NCBI RefSeq assembly: GCF_004362195.1 | Contig: NZ_SNWG01000001.1 | Location: 2,790,001-2,854,000, forward strand | DNA from: Microbacterium sp. BK668 | Lineage (GTDB): Bacteria; Actinomycetota; Actinomycetes; Actinomycetales; Microbacteriaceae | Length of the DNA: 64,000 nucleotides | Reading direction: 5' to 3' | Part shown: in pieces, positions 40,827 through 48,752 of the stretch | Numbering within the stretch: the stretch's first letter is position 1 | How the letters are laid out: each line of letters starts with the position of its first letter | Notes under the pieces: generated by a model | Databases searched by the model: none | What the model was told of the DNA's origin: nothing | What the model saw: only the letters and a program-made list of their open reading frames with translations | Program-made: the position numbers and the translations under genes

Positions 40827-42731
40827 CTACGAGCGGACGCGGGCGCGGAGCACGTCGATGCGCGCCTGGAGCTGCGCCACCGTCGCCTGCGCGACCGCCG
40901 GGCCGCCGCATATGCGGCGGAGCTCGGCGTGCACCGCGCCATGCGGATCGCCGGACTGGCGTGCATAGAGCCCGACGAGGCTGTTGAGGAGCTGCCGCTG
41001 CTCCTTCAGCGTCCGGTGCAGCGCCGGGGGCGGCGCGCCCCCTGTCTCGCCACCAGGCGACGCGGCCTCCCGCGCCTTGCGATGGCGGCTCTGGCGGGCC
41101 TGGCGCTGCATCAGCAGGTCGTGGACGTGCTCCGGCTCCAGCAGACCCGGGAGCCCCAGGAACTCCTCCTCCTCCGGCGTGCCGGGGACGGCGAGCTGGC
41201 CGAACTCCTTGCCGTCGAACAGCACGCGATCGAAGTGCGCCTGAGAGCCGAGGGCCTGATAGGCGAACTCGGCGGTGAGGGCGTCGGATGCCTTCTCCTC
41301 GCGCTCCGCGGCATCCATCAGGTCCTCTTCGGCGTTCCACTCGTCGTCGCCGGCGCTGTCGCGGTCGAGTGCGTGATCGCGCTGACGCTCGAGCTCGCCC
41401 GCGAGCGCGAGGAGCTGGGGGACGTTCGGGAGGAACACGCTCGCGGTCTCACCGCGGCGGCGCGCGCGCACGAAGCGGCCGATCGCCTGGGCGAAGAAGA
41501 GCGGGGTGGACGCCGAGGTGGCGTAGACGCCGACGGCCAGGCGCGGGACGTCGACGCCCTCCGACACCATGCGCACCGCGACCATCCAGCGCGAGTGCCC
41601 CTTGGAGAACTCCTCGATGCGGCTCGAGGCCTCGGCTTCGTCGGAGAGCACGACCGTGGGCGGCTCCCCCGTGATCTCGCGGAGGATCGCGGCATAGGCG
41701 CGCGCCGCCGTCTGATCCGTCGCGATGACCAGTCCGCCCGCGTCCGGAACGTGCTCGCGCACCTCCGTCAGCCGCCGATCGGCCGAGCGGAGGACGGCGG
41801 GGATCCAGTCCCCCTCGGGATCGAGGGCCGTTCGCCACGCCTGCGCCGTGACGTCCTTCGTGTTGTCCTGCCCGAGCTGCGCCTCCATCTCGTCGCCGGT
41901 CTTCGTTCGCCAGCGCATCTGTCCCGCATAGACCAGGAAGATGACGGGCCGGACGACCCCGTCCTCGAGGGCGCGGCGGTAGCCGTAGCTGTAGTCGGTC
42001 CGGGAGAGGCGGATGCCCTTCTCATCCGGGTGGTACTCCACGAAGGGGATGGGCGCCGTGTCGCTGCGGAACGGCGTTCCCGACAGGAGCAGGCGCCGGG
42101 TCGCCCGACTGTATGCCTCACGCAGCGCCTCGCCCCAGCTGAGGGCGTCCCCGCCGTGATGCACCTCGTCGAGGACCACGAGCGTCCGCTTGTCGAGCGT
42201 GAGCTGCTGATGGACGGATGCCTTGACCGCCACCTGGGCGTACGTCACGGCGACCCCGTGATAGTGCCGGGCAGGCGCGACATGACGGTTGCTGAACGCG
42301 GGATCGAGTCGTATGCCGACGCGGGCCGCGGCATCCGCCCACTGCGTCTTCAGATGCTCCGTCGGGGCCACGACGACCACCCGATCGACCACGCGGCGGC
42401 GCAGCAGTTCGCTCGCCAGGCGCAGGGCGAACGTCGTCTTGCCGGCGCCCGGGGTCGCGGCGGCGAGGAAGTCGCGCGGGCCTCCCCCGGCGCCGTCGGG
42501 TCCGTCGAGGCTGAAGTACAGGTCGAGGGCCTCGGCCTGCCAGGCGCGGAGGCGCTGGGCCGTGCCCCACGGCGCGCGCTGGGGATAGGACGGCGAGAGG
42601 TGCTCCGCTGCGAAGCTGCCGAGGTGCGGACGCCCGTGCTCGCCGGTGTCGCTCGCTTCGGCGAGTTCGGGGGCGTGTCCGACATACCGACCGGAATCCG
42701 TTGCAGCGCCGAGGAGGGCGTTGTCGTCCAC
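40827..42731 (-). CDS. DEAD/DEAH-box SF2 helicase
   Basis: A 634-residue helicase: Walker A ATPGAGKTTFAL, motif II VVLDEVHHGG, motif III LLLSGTPFRS, and motif VI QAIGRFVRARRR. The order resembles RadD/ResIII-like helicases of uncertain function. The C-terminal 150 residues are helical and charged, without a recognisable nuclease domain. No restriction, methylation or defence genes flank it. The GTG at 42731 is chosen because GGGAGG lies 5 nt upstream; longer extensions are frame leftovers. Divergent from the SGNH gene. Confidence 0.85.
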   Translation of the reverse strand: MDDNALLGAATDSGRYVGHAPELAEASDTGEHGRPHLGSFAAEHLSPSYPQRAPWGTAQRLRAWQAEALDLYFSLDGPDGAGGGPRDFLAAATPGAGKTTFALRLASELLRRRVVDRVVVVAPTEHLKTQWADAAARVGIRLDPAFSNRHVAPARHYHGVAVTYAQVAVKASVHQQLTLDKRTLVVLDEVHHGGDALSWGEALREAYSRATRRLLLSGTPFRSDTAPIPFVEYHPDEKGIRLSRTDYSYGYRRALEDGVVRPVIFLVYAGQMRWRTKTGDEMEAQLGQDNTKDVTAQAWRTALDPEGDWIPAVLRSADRRLTEVREHVPDAGGLVIATDQTAARAYAAILREITGEPPTVVLSDEAEASSRIEEFSKGHSRWMVAVRMVSEGVDVPRLAVGVYATSASTPLFFAQAIGRFVRARRRGETASVFLPNVPQLLALAGELERQRDHALDRDSAGDDEWNAEEDLMDAAEREEKASDALTAEFAYQALGSQAHFDRVLFDGKEFGQLAVPGTPEEEEFLGLPGLLEPEHVHDLLMQRQARQSRHRKAREAASPGGETGGAPPPALHRTLKEQRQLLNSLVGLYARQSGDPHGAVHAELRRICGGPAVAQATVAQLQARIDVLRARVRS

Positions 42732-42866
42732 TCGACCTCCCCTGGCGTGCGCGCGCCCGACAGCACGAACGACCACCCTAAACGAGGGAGGCGACAGGCT
42801 CGCCTGCACAGCGGGAGACGGTCGAGCGATAGCCTGGTGAGCGGTCATAAACCGAGGAAAAGACGG

Positions 42867-43727
42867 ATGCCGAACAGCGAAGATCCCCGCAGTCCCTACG
42901 TCGCGAACAGCCAGCCCCACCCGTGGCGCCGCTACGTCGCGATCGGAGACTCCTTCACCGAGGGCGTCGGCGACCCCGAGCCGACGGCGCCGAACGGATT
43001 CCGCGGCTGGGCCGACCGCGTGGCCGAAGTGCTGTCGCAGCAGGTCGACGACTTCGCCTACGCGAACCTGGCCGTGCGCGGCAAACTCATCGGCCAGATC
43101 ATCGCGGACCAGATCGAGCCGGCACTCGCACTCGCCCCGGATCTCATCACCTTCTCCGCGGGCGGGAACGACGTCATCCGCCCGGGCACCGATCCCGACG
43201 AGGTGTCACAGCAGTTCGAGGACGCCGTCGTCCGGCTCAGCCGGGACGGCGCGACGCTCGTGGTGTTCACGGGCATCGACACGAACTTCACGCCGGTGTT
43301 CCGCGGCATCCGCGGCAAGGTGGCGATCTACAACGAGAACATCCGCGCCATCGCGGAGAAGTACGACTGCATCGTCGCCGACCAGTGGGCTCTCAAGGAG
43401 GTGCAGGACATGCGCTTCTTCGACGACGACCGCCTGCACTACAACAGGCTCGGGCACCACGAGATAGCCCGCATGGTGCTGCGGGCCCTCAACGTGCCGA
43501 ACGACCTTCAGCCCATGCAGCCCGACCCCTACCCGACCCGCACATGGCGCGAGGCGCGCTCGGTCGACCTGCTGTGGGCGCGGGAGTACCTCATGCCCTG
43601 GGTGCTCCGGCGCCTGCGACACCAGTCGTCGGGCGACGACGTGAAGCCGAAGCGGCCCGACCCGCTTCCCGTCGTGACGATGCTGCCGGGGAAGGATCCG
43701 GACGGCAAACGCGGCGAGCAGGTCTAG
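42867..43727 (+). CDS. SGNH/GDSL-family hydrolase (paralogue B)
   Basis: A 286-residue paralogue of the protein at 4086. Block I GDSFTEG has Ser29, block III GGND has Asn101, and block V DDDRLH has Asp168 and His171. The conserved tail PWVLRRLRHQSSGDDVKPK is followed by a Pro-rich extension absent from the first copy; an N-terminal extension of about 17 residues is also unique. No signal peptide. TAGCCT at 42830-42835 and GAGGAAA before the ATG indicate a leadered message. Substrate unknown. Confidence 0.9.
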   Translation: MPNSEDPRSPYVANSQPHPWRRYVAIGDSFTEGVGDPEPTAPNGFRGWADRVAEVLSQQVDDFAYANLAVRGKLIGQIIADQIEPALALAPDLITFSAGGNDVIRPGTDPDEVSQQFEDAVVRLSRDGATLVVFTGIDTNFTPVFRGIRGKVAIYNENIRAIAEKYDCIVADQWALKEVQDMRFFDDDRLHYNRLGHHEIARMVLRALNVPNDLQPMQPDPYPTRTWREARSVDLLWAREYLMPWVLRRLRHQSSGDDVKPKRPDPLPVVTMLPGKDPDGKRGEQV

Positions 43728-43739
43728 TCCTCCGCGCCG

Positions 43740-44141
43740 TCAGTCGACGACGGCGGCGATCGCCTCGATCTCGACGAGCTGATCGGCGTAGCCGAGGACC
43801 GTCACACCGAGCAGCGTGCTGGGGACGTCGTGTGCGCCGAATGCGTCCCGGACGACATCCCAGGCCGTCGTGAGATCGGTTCTGTCCGAGGATGCGACGA
43901 GGACCCGCGTGCTGATGACGTCGTCGATCGTCGCTCCCGCCGCATCGAGGGCGCCGACCATCGTCTCGATGCACTTCGCTGCCTGCGCCGCGTAGTCGCC
44001 GACGATCGAGCCGTCGTCTTCGAGAGGGCAGGCGCCGGCCAGGAAGACGAGGCGCGCCTCCTTGGCGGCCGTTGACGCGTAGGCGTACTGCGCGACATCG
44101 CTGAGCGCGCTGGACCTGATGAGCTGAACCGCGGTGACCAT
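43740..44141 (-). CDS. RidA family protein
   Basis: A 133-residue member of the RidA/YjgF/UK114 group. The fold core VFLAGACPLEDDGSIVGDYAAQAAKCIETMVGAL is followed by VISTRVLVAS, with the family arginine that binds the carboxylate of imine intermediates, and the C-terminal VEIEAIAAVVD. RidA enzymes deaminate reactive enamines/imines from PLP enzymes; the subgroup here cannot be assigned. It is convergent with the SGNH gene, with 12 bp between stops. Confidence 0.85.
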   Translation of the reverse strand: MVTAVQLIRSSALSDVAQYAYASTAAKEARLVFLAGACPLEDDGSIVGDYAAQAAKCIETMVGALDAAGATIDDVISTRVLVASSDRTDLTTAWDVVRDAFGAHDVPSTLLGVTVLGYADQLVEIEAIAAVVD

Positions 44142-44292
44142 GGAGTGAGCTTGCCATCCGGGGGTCTGCGTCAGGGAGTTCGGAGTTCGTCCTCTCCTCC
44201 CCCGGTCGCGGAAGATCCGGATTCTGCACAGCCCCCGAATTCCGCAGTCTGATCGGGCGCTTCCGGGCACCGCCGATGTCGGAACCCCTCGG

Positions 44293-44298
44293 CAGAAT
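44293..44298 (+). promoter_or_regulatory. Weak -10 (CAGAAT) of the HNH gene
   Basis: Near-consensus hexamer 7 nt before ATG 44306; supports that start over ATG 44276. Confidence 0.3.
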
Positions 44299-44305
44299 GG
44301 CAGGT

Positions 44306-45727
44306 ATGAACAGCCTCGCCGACGCCGTCAGAGCGGTCGGCGGCGAGCTGGCCTCGATCGCGGAAGAGGCCCTCGGAGAAGACCGGATGCGGCTGCTCGC
44401 GGATGCCGAGGTGCTCGAGGTGATGGCGCTCGCGGCGCGAGTCCATCGTGCCGCCGAGGCGCTGCTGCTCGAGTCGACGGCGCACGTCGCCGATCGCTCG
44501 GAGGGTGCGGGCCCGGACCGCCTGACGACGCGCGCGGGCTGCCGCTCCGTCTCCGAACTGGTCCAGCGCGCCACTCGCCTGTCCAGCCGCTCGGCGACCG
44601 ACCTCGTCACGGCCGCCCGGGCGATGCAGAGGCAGATCGCACCCTCGAGCGGCGAGCTTCTGCCTGCGCTGCTTCCCGCCATGCGCGACGCGCTCGGTGC
44701 GGCCTCCGTCGGAGTCGACGGCATCGTCGCGGTCGCATCACCCCTTCGCGGATGCCCAGCAGGTCGGGAGGCGATCCTCGCCGCGGACGAAGAGCTCGCG
44801 GCAGCGGCTCGGGGCGAACGACCGGATGCCGCTCCCCCGGCGTCGGCGGACGACCTCCGCGCGCTCGCCACGGTGTGGGCCGTGTACCTCGATCCCGACG
44901 GCGTCGAGCCGCGGGAGGCGCGGGCGATGCGGAAGCGCGGACTCGCCCTCGGCGCGTGCCGGGAGGGGCTCGTGCCGCTGCGCGGCGCACTTCTCCCCGA
45001 GGTGGCGGCGCAGCTGCAGCGGATCTTCGACAGTCTGCTCAATCCCAAGATCGACCGCCCCGCCGAAGCGGCTGGGCCCACCTTCCGCGCCGACGACGAT
45101 CAGGACGAGCCTCACAGCTCCGCGGCCGACACCCGCACCCGCGCTCAGAGGCAGCACGATGCGCTGGCCACGACTCTCGCGATCGCCGCGGCGTCCGGGA
45201 AGATGCCCCACCTCGGGGGTGCCGCGCCGACGCTCGTCATCTCGGTGCGAGCGGAGGATCTCGAGCAGAACCGCGGCGTCGCGCACGTCAGCGGCTGCGA
45301 TGAGCCGGTCTCTCTCGGGGTCGCGCGTCACATCGCGTGCGCGGGCGCGGTGCAGCGAGCGAAGATCGACGCGAGCGGTCGCATCGTCCGCCTGGGCACG
45401 CCGGATCGCGTCTTCAATCACCACCAGCGGCGCGCCATCAGCCTCCGCGACGGAGGATGCATCATCCCGGGCTGCCACGTCCCGGCCGCGTGGTGCGAGG
45501 TCCACCACGTCCGGGACCATGCGCTCGGAGGCCCGACCCACACCGACAACGGCGTGCTCCTCTGCTGGTTCCATCACCGCACGCTCGACACGAGTGGCTG
45601 GCAGATCCGGATGACTGCCGGCGTCCCCGAAGTGCGCGGGCCGTACTGGTGGGACGCACACATGAGGTGGCGGCCGGCGACGAAATCTCCGACGCGCATG
45701 CGCGACAGGGTGGTACGGCGAATGTGA
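44306..45727 (+). CDS. DUF222/13E12-type HNH endonuclease domain protein
   Basis: A 473-residue protein: DUF222 helical region (residues about 10-330) and a C-terminal HNH domain with GGCIIPGCHVPAAWCEVHHV, DHALGGPTHTDNGVLLCWFHH and paired Cys/His zinc ligands. The family is multicopy in actinobacteria (13E12 repeat proteins of mycobacteria) and its role is unknown, with mobility or DNA repair suggested. No intron, intein or flanking repeats are seen. The choice of ATG rests on a weak -10 7 nt upstream; an ATG at 44276 would add ten residues. Confidence 0.83.
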   Translation: MNSLADAVRAVGGELASIAEEALGEDRMRLLADAEVLEVMALAARVHRAAEALLLESTAHVADRSEGAGPDRLTTRAGCRSVSELVQRATRLSSRSATDLVTAARAMQRQIAPSSGELLPALLPAMRDALGAASVGVDGIVAVASPLRGCPAGREAILAADEELAAAARGERPDAAPPASADDLRALATVWAVYLDPDGVEPREARAMRKRGLALGACREGLVPLRGALLPEVAAQLQRIFDSLLNPKIDRPAEAAGPTFRADDDQDEPHSSAADTRTRAQRQHDALATTLAIAAASGKMPHLGGAAPTLVISVRAEDLEQNRGVAHVSGCDEPVSLGVARHIACAGAVQRAKIDASGRIVRLGTPDRVFNHHQRRAISLRDGGCIIPGCHVPAAWCEVHHVRDHALGGPTHTDNGVLLCWFHHRTLDTSGWQIRMTAGVPEVRGPYWWDAHMRWRPATKSPTRMRDRVVRRM

Positions 45728-45791
45728 GAGGCGGCGAACGCCGAAGGGCAGCAGGGTGAGCCGGCCGGCTCAGCCGAGGGGGCGATGCGGT

Positions 45792-45935
45792 GAGCTGCGG
45801 CCGGCGCCAGAGGCCGGCGCTGAGCGCTAGCAGCCGGTGCCACAGGCCGGCGCTCAGCGCACCCGCAGCCGGTGCCACAGGCCGGCGCTGAGCGCTCCCG
45901 CAGCCGGTGCCACAAGCCGGCGCTCAGCGCACCCG
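45792..45935. repeat. 35-bp tandem array (3 exact-length copies plus a divergent one)
   Basis: Units 45831-45865, 45866-45900 and 45901-45935 share CAGCCGGTGCCACAGGCCGG followed by CGCTSAGCGC; a diverged copy precedes at about 45792-45830. The last unit contains the stop codon of the SpoU methyltransferase. Each unit carries the palindrome GCGCTSAGCGC. The array fills the space between two convergent genes. Confidence 0.88.
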
Positions 45936-46730
45936 CAGCTCCCACATCGCCACCGCCGCCGCCGCCGCGACGTTGAGCGAGTCCACGCCGCCCGCCATGG
46001 GAATCGTGACCACCCTGTCCGCAGCCGCGAGCGCCCGCCGGGACAGGCCGTCGCCCTCCGCGCCGAGCAGGAGGGCCACCCGATACGGGGCAGATGCGGC
46101 GAACTCGTCGAGGGCGACAGCATCCTCCGACAGAGCCAGCGCTGCCAGCTCGAAGCCGAGATCGTGAAGGATGCCGCGCGCCTCTCCCCACTCGGGCAGC
46201 CGCGTCCACGGCACCTGGAACACGGTCCCCATCGAGACGCGCACGGAGCGCCGGTAGAGCGGGTCGGCGCAGCGCGGCGAGACGAGCACGGCGCCCGCGC
46301 CCAGCGCGGCCGCCCCGCGGAAGATGGCGCCGACGTTCGTGTGGTCCACGATGTCCTCGAGCACGACGATCCGCCGGGCGTCGGCGACCGCTTCGGCGAT
46401 CGATGGCAGCGCCGGCCGGTGCATCGCCGCGAGCGCCCCGCGATGCACGACGTAGCCGGTGATGCCTTCGGCGACCTCGGACGACACGAGGTACACCGGG
46501 ACGTCCGCATCATCGCCCAGCACTCCGCGGACGTCATCGAGCCACTTCTCCTGCGCGAGGACGGATCGCGGCCGGTGCCCCGCGCGCACGGCCCGGGCGA
46601 TGACCTTCGCCGACTCGGCGATGTAGAGGCCGCCCTCGGGCTCGAGCACGCGGCGCAGCGCGACATCCGTCAGATCCCGATAGTCGGCGATGCGCTCGTC
46701 GTCCGCGGAATCGATGGAGATCACCTGCAC
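45924..46730 (-). CDS. TrmH/SpoU family RNA 2'-O-methyltransferase
   Basis: A 268-residue SPOUT enzyme: N-terminal substrate-binding domain (DYRDLTDVALRRVLEPEGGLY) and the knotted SAM domain with motif 1 VDHTNVGAIFRGAAALGAGAV, motif 2 LLLGAEGDGLS and motif 3 IPMAGGVDSLNVAAAAAVAM. It methylates a ribose in rRNA or tRNA; the target is unknown. GTG at 46730 is favoured by GGAAGG upstream; GTG 46751 is an alternative. Its stop lies inside a 35-bp repeat unit. Confidence 0.9.
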   Translation of the reverse strand: MQVISIDSADDERIADYRDLTDVALRRVLEPEGGLYIAESAKVIARAVRAGHRPRSVLAQEKWLDDVRGVLGDDADVPVYLVSSEVAEGITGYVVHRGALAAMHRPALPSIAEAVADARRIVVLEDIVDHTNVGAIFRGAAALGAGAVLVSPRCADPLYRRSVRVSMGTVFQVPWTRLPEWGEARGILHDLGFELAALALSEDAVALDEFAASAPYRVALLLGAEGDGLSRRALAAADRVVTIPMAGGVDSLNVAAAAAVAMWELRVR

Positions 46731-46807
46731 GCGTCCACCTTCCCACGCCACCGTGTAACACGCCCGAAAAGCGCCGCGCGTACCCTCGGACGCGAGAGGG
46801 TGGGTTC

Positions 46808-47659
46808 ATGACGCTCGCGACGGAGTTCGACGCGCCGACGGCGCAGTCGCTCGAGCGCGCGATCGAGCAGCTCGCCGGGCGCCGCATCGCGGTGCTGACG
46901 GGAGCCGGAGTGTCCACCGATTCCGGCATCCCCGACTACCGCGGCAAGGGCGCGCCCGTGCGCACCCCGATGACGGCGCAGGCGTTCCTCTCCAGCGAGG
47001 AGGCGCGCCGCCGCTACTGGGTCGGCAGCCACCTCGGATGGAAGGCGTTCGCGGCCGCCGAGCCGAATGCGGGCCACCGGGCTCTCGCGCAGCTGGAGAC
47101 CGACGGCATCGCGACCGGCGTCGTGACGCAGAACGTCGATGGTCTCCACGTCCGCGCCGGCAGCCGGCGCGTCGTCGAGCTGCACGGCACGATGCGCCGG
47201 GTCTTCTGCACCCACTGCGGGCAGGTGTTCGATCGCCGTGACCTCGCCGCCCGCGTCGAAGCCGACAACGCGTGGATCGCGATCCCCGAGAACATCGCCC
47301 TCGGCCCCGACGGCGATGTGCTTCCCGAGAGCACCGCGGGCTTCCGCATCCCGGAATGCACCGTGTGCGGAGGGATGCTGAAGCCCGACGTCGTCTTCTT
47401 CGGCGAGTTCATCCCGGCGGAGAAGTTCCGGGAGGCCGAGCAGCTCGTCCGCACGAGCGACGCCCTCGTCGTGGCCGGCTCGTCGCTGGTCGTGAACTCC
47501 GGCATCCGCCTCGTGGAGCGCGCACGTCGCCGCCGGATCCCGGTGATCATCGTGAACCGCGGCGACACGCGCGCCGACGCGCGTGCCAGCGTCAAGATCG
47601 ACGCGGGCACGAGCGACGTCCTCAGCGCCCTCGCCCACGCGCTTCCCCGCGCGCGCTGA
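46808..47659 (+). CDS. NAD-dependent protein deacylase, Sir2 family
   Basis: A 283-residue sirtuin. NAD-binding GAGVSTDSGIPDYRG and QNVDGLH, catalytic His126 in ELHG, and a structural zinc site Cys134, Cys137, Cys184 and Cys187 are all present. It removes acyl groups from lysine using NAD. TACCCT at 46781-46786 and GAGAGGG upstream of the ATG indicate a short leadered message, divergent from the methyltransferase. Confidence 0.94.
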   Translation: MTLATEFDAPTAQSLERAIEQLAGRRIAVLTGAGVSTDSGIPDYRGKGAPVRTPMTAQAFLSSEEARRRYWVGSHLGWKAFAAAEPNAGHRALAQLETDGIATGVVTQNVDGLHVRAGSRRVVELHGTMRRVFCTHCGQVFDRRDLAARVEADNAWIAIPENIALGPDGDVLPESTAGFRIPECTVCGGMLKPDVVFFGEFIPAEKFREAEQLVRTSDALVVAGSSLVVNSGIRLVERARRRRIPVIIVNRGDTRADARASVKIDAGTSDVLSALAHALPRAR

Positions 47660-47663
47660 GCCC

Positions 47664-47717
47664 GCCGCCGGCACCCTCGACCGGCCGCACGCCGCCGGCA
47701 GCCTCGACCGCCCGCTC
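47664..47717. repeat. 27-bp direct repeat (two copies)
   Basis: Units 47664-47690 and 47691-47717 share GCCGCCGGCA and CCTCGACCG, located just after the sirtuin stop and upstream of the histidine phosphatase promoter. Confidence 0.65.
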
Positions 47718-47752
47718 GCTGCGACGCCGGGACCGTCGCCACGCGCCGCGGC

Positions 47753-47758
47753 TAGGCT
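47753..47758 (+). promoter_or_regulatory. -10 (TAGGCT) of the histidine phosphatase gene, leaderless
   Basis: Hexamer 6 nt before the GTG at 47765. Confidence 0.55.
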
Positions 47759-47764
47759 CGAGGG

Positions 47765-48370
47765 GTGACGACCCTCATCCTCGTGCGCCACGGCGAGACC
47801 GACTGGAACCGCGATCGCCGCATCCAGGGGGCGACGGATGTGCCGCTCAACGACACCGGCCGCCGCCAGGCTCGGGATGCCGCCGCCACCCTCCGCGGCA
47901 TGCTCGACCCACGGGCGCGCGCCGTCGTCGTCGCGAGCGACCTGTCGCGCGCACGGGAGACGGGCGAGATCATCGCCGGGGAGCTGGGCCTCCCGGCGCC
48001 GCGCCTCTATCCCGAGCTCCGCGAGCGCGCCTACGGCGTCGCCGAGGGCCTGAGCGTCGACGAGTACTTCGCGCGCTGGGGCGACTGGCACGGCACCGAC
48101 GTGCCCGAGGCCGAGACGCGGGAGGACCTGCGGACGCGGGCCCTCGCCGGCCTGACCAAGGTCGCCCGCGACGTCCGCCGGGAGACGGCGCCGGGAGCGG
48201 CATCCGTCATCGTCGTCACGCACGGCGCGCTCATCCGCGAGGTGATCCGGCACGCCAGCGGCGACGCGCTGCCTCTCGAGGGCGAACGTCTCGCCAATGC
48301 CTCCGCGCACACCGTGCTGTTCGAGCGCGAGCGGCTCCGGCTGCTGTCGTACACGCCGCACGCCGCGTAG
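47765..48370 (+). CDS. Histidine phosphatase family protein
   Basis: A 201-residue phosphoglycerate-mutase-like phosphatase. LVRHGETDWN has the phospho-accepting His9, with Arg62 in SRARET, acid Glu84 in LYPELRERAYG, and His153 in VVTHGALIREV, the complete branch 1 set. It acts on small phosphate esters; the specificity is open. GTG start 6 nt from TAGGCT. Its TAG stop is also the first half of the next gene's -10. Confidence 0.9.
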   Translation: MTTLILVRHGETDWNRDRRIQGATDVPLNDTGRRQARDAAATLRGMLDPRARAVVVASDLSRARETGEIIAGELGLPAPRLYPELRERAYGVAEGLSVDEYFARWGDWHGTDVPEAETREDLRTRALAGLTKVARDVRRETAPGAASVIVVTHGALIREVIRHASGDALPLEGERLANASAHTVLFERERLRLLSYTPHAA

Positions 48371-48373
48371 TCT
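48368..48373 (+). promoter_or_regulatory. -10 (TAGTCT) of the DUF1801 gene, overlapping the phosphatase stop
   Basis: TAG 48368-48370 is the stop codon of the histidine phosphatase. ATG 48381 follows the hexamer after 7 nt. Confidence 0.5.
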
Positions 48374-48380
48374 CAGGCCT

Positions 48381-48749
48381 ATGGCAGCCCCCGCGACGGT
48401 CGACGACTACATCGCCGGGTTCCCGCCCGAGGTCGCCGAGCGCCTGACTCGGATCCGCGGAATCATCGTCGCGGCTGTCCGGGACGCCACAGGCGCGGAA
48501 CCCGAGGAGAAGATGCGTTACGGCATCGCCGCCGTGATGCTCGGGGGCCGGTACGCCCTGCACTACGCCGGCTGGAAGAAGCACATCGGGCTCTACCCCG
48601 TGCCGACGCTTGCCGGCCCGCTCGAGGACGAAATCGCGCCGTACCGGGCCGAGAAGGACTCGGTCACCTTTCCGCACGCGAAGCCTCTCCCGTACGAGCT
48701 CGTGGATCGGATGGCAACCGGGATCGTCGCGCAGCGGGCGTCGGCCTGA
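48381..48749 (+). CDS. DUF1801/YdhG-like protein
   Basis: A 122-residue single-domain protein with the DUF1801 pattern TVDDYIAGFPPEVAERLTRIRGII, EEKMRYGIAAVML, HYAGWKKHIGLYPVP and SVTFPHAKPLPYELVDRM. The fold is that of frataxin-like YdhG/DUF1801 proteins, some described as iron chaperones; the function here is unknown. It ends 3 bp before the convergent CoA-lyase stop. Confidence 0.85.
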   Translation: MAAPATVDDYIAGFPPEVAERLTRIRGIIVAAVRDATGAEPEEKMRYGIAAVMLGGRYALHYAGWKKHIGLYPVPTLAGPLEDEIAPYRAEKDSVTFPHAKPLPYELVDRMATGIVAQRASA

Positions 48750-48752
48750 CCC

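Noticed and set aside
39894..43727. A 1277-codon plus-strand open frame across the VIT1 and helicase genes
   Set aside because: It runs antisense to two well-supported genes with complete motifs and only becomes a real protein from 42867 (the SGNH hydrolase). Long antisense frames are expected at 70% GC.
44306..45727. HNH protein as a homing endonuclease or intein remnant
   Set aside because: It is a complete free-standing DUF222-HNH protein with no interrupted host gene and no splice-type sequence around it.
45792..45935. CRISPR array
   Set aside because: Repeat units are directly adjacent without spacers and no cas genes are present.
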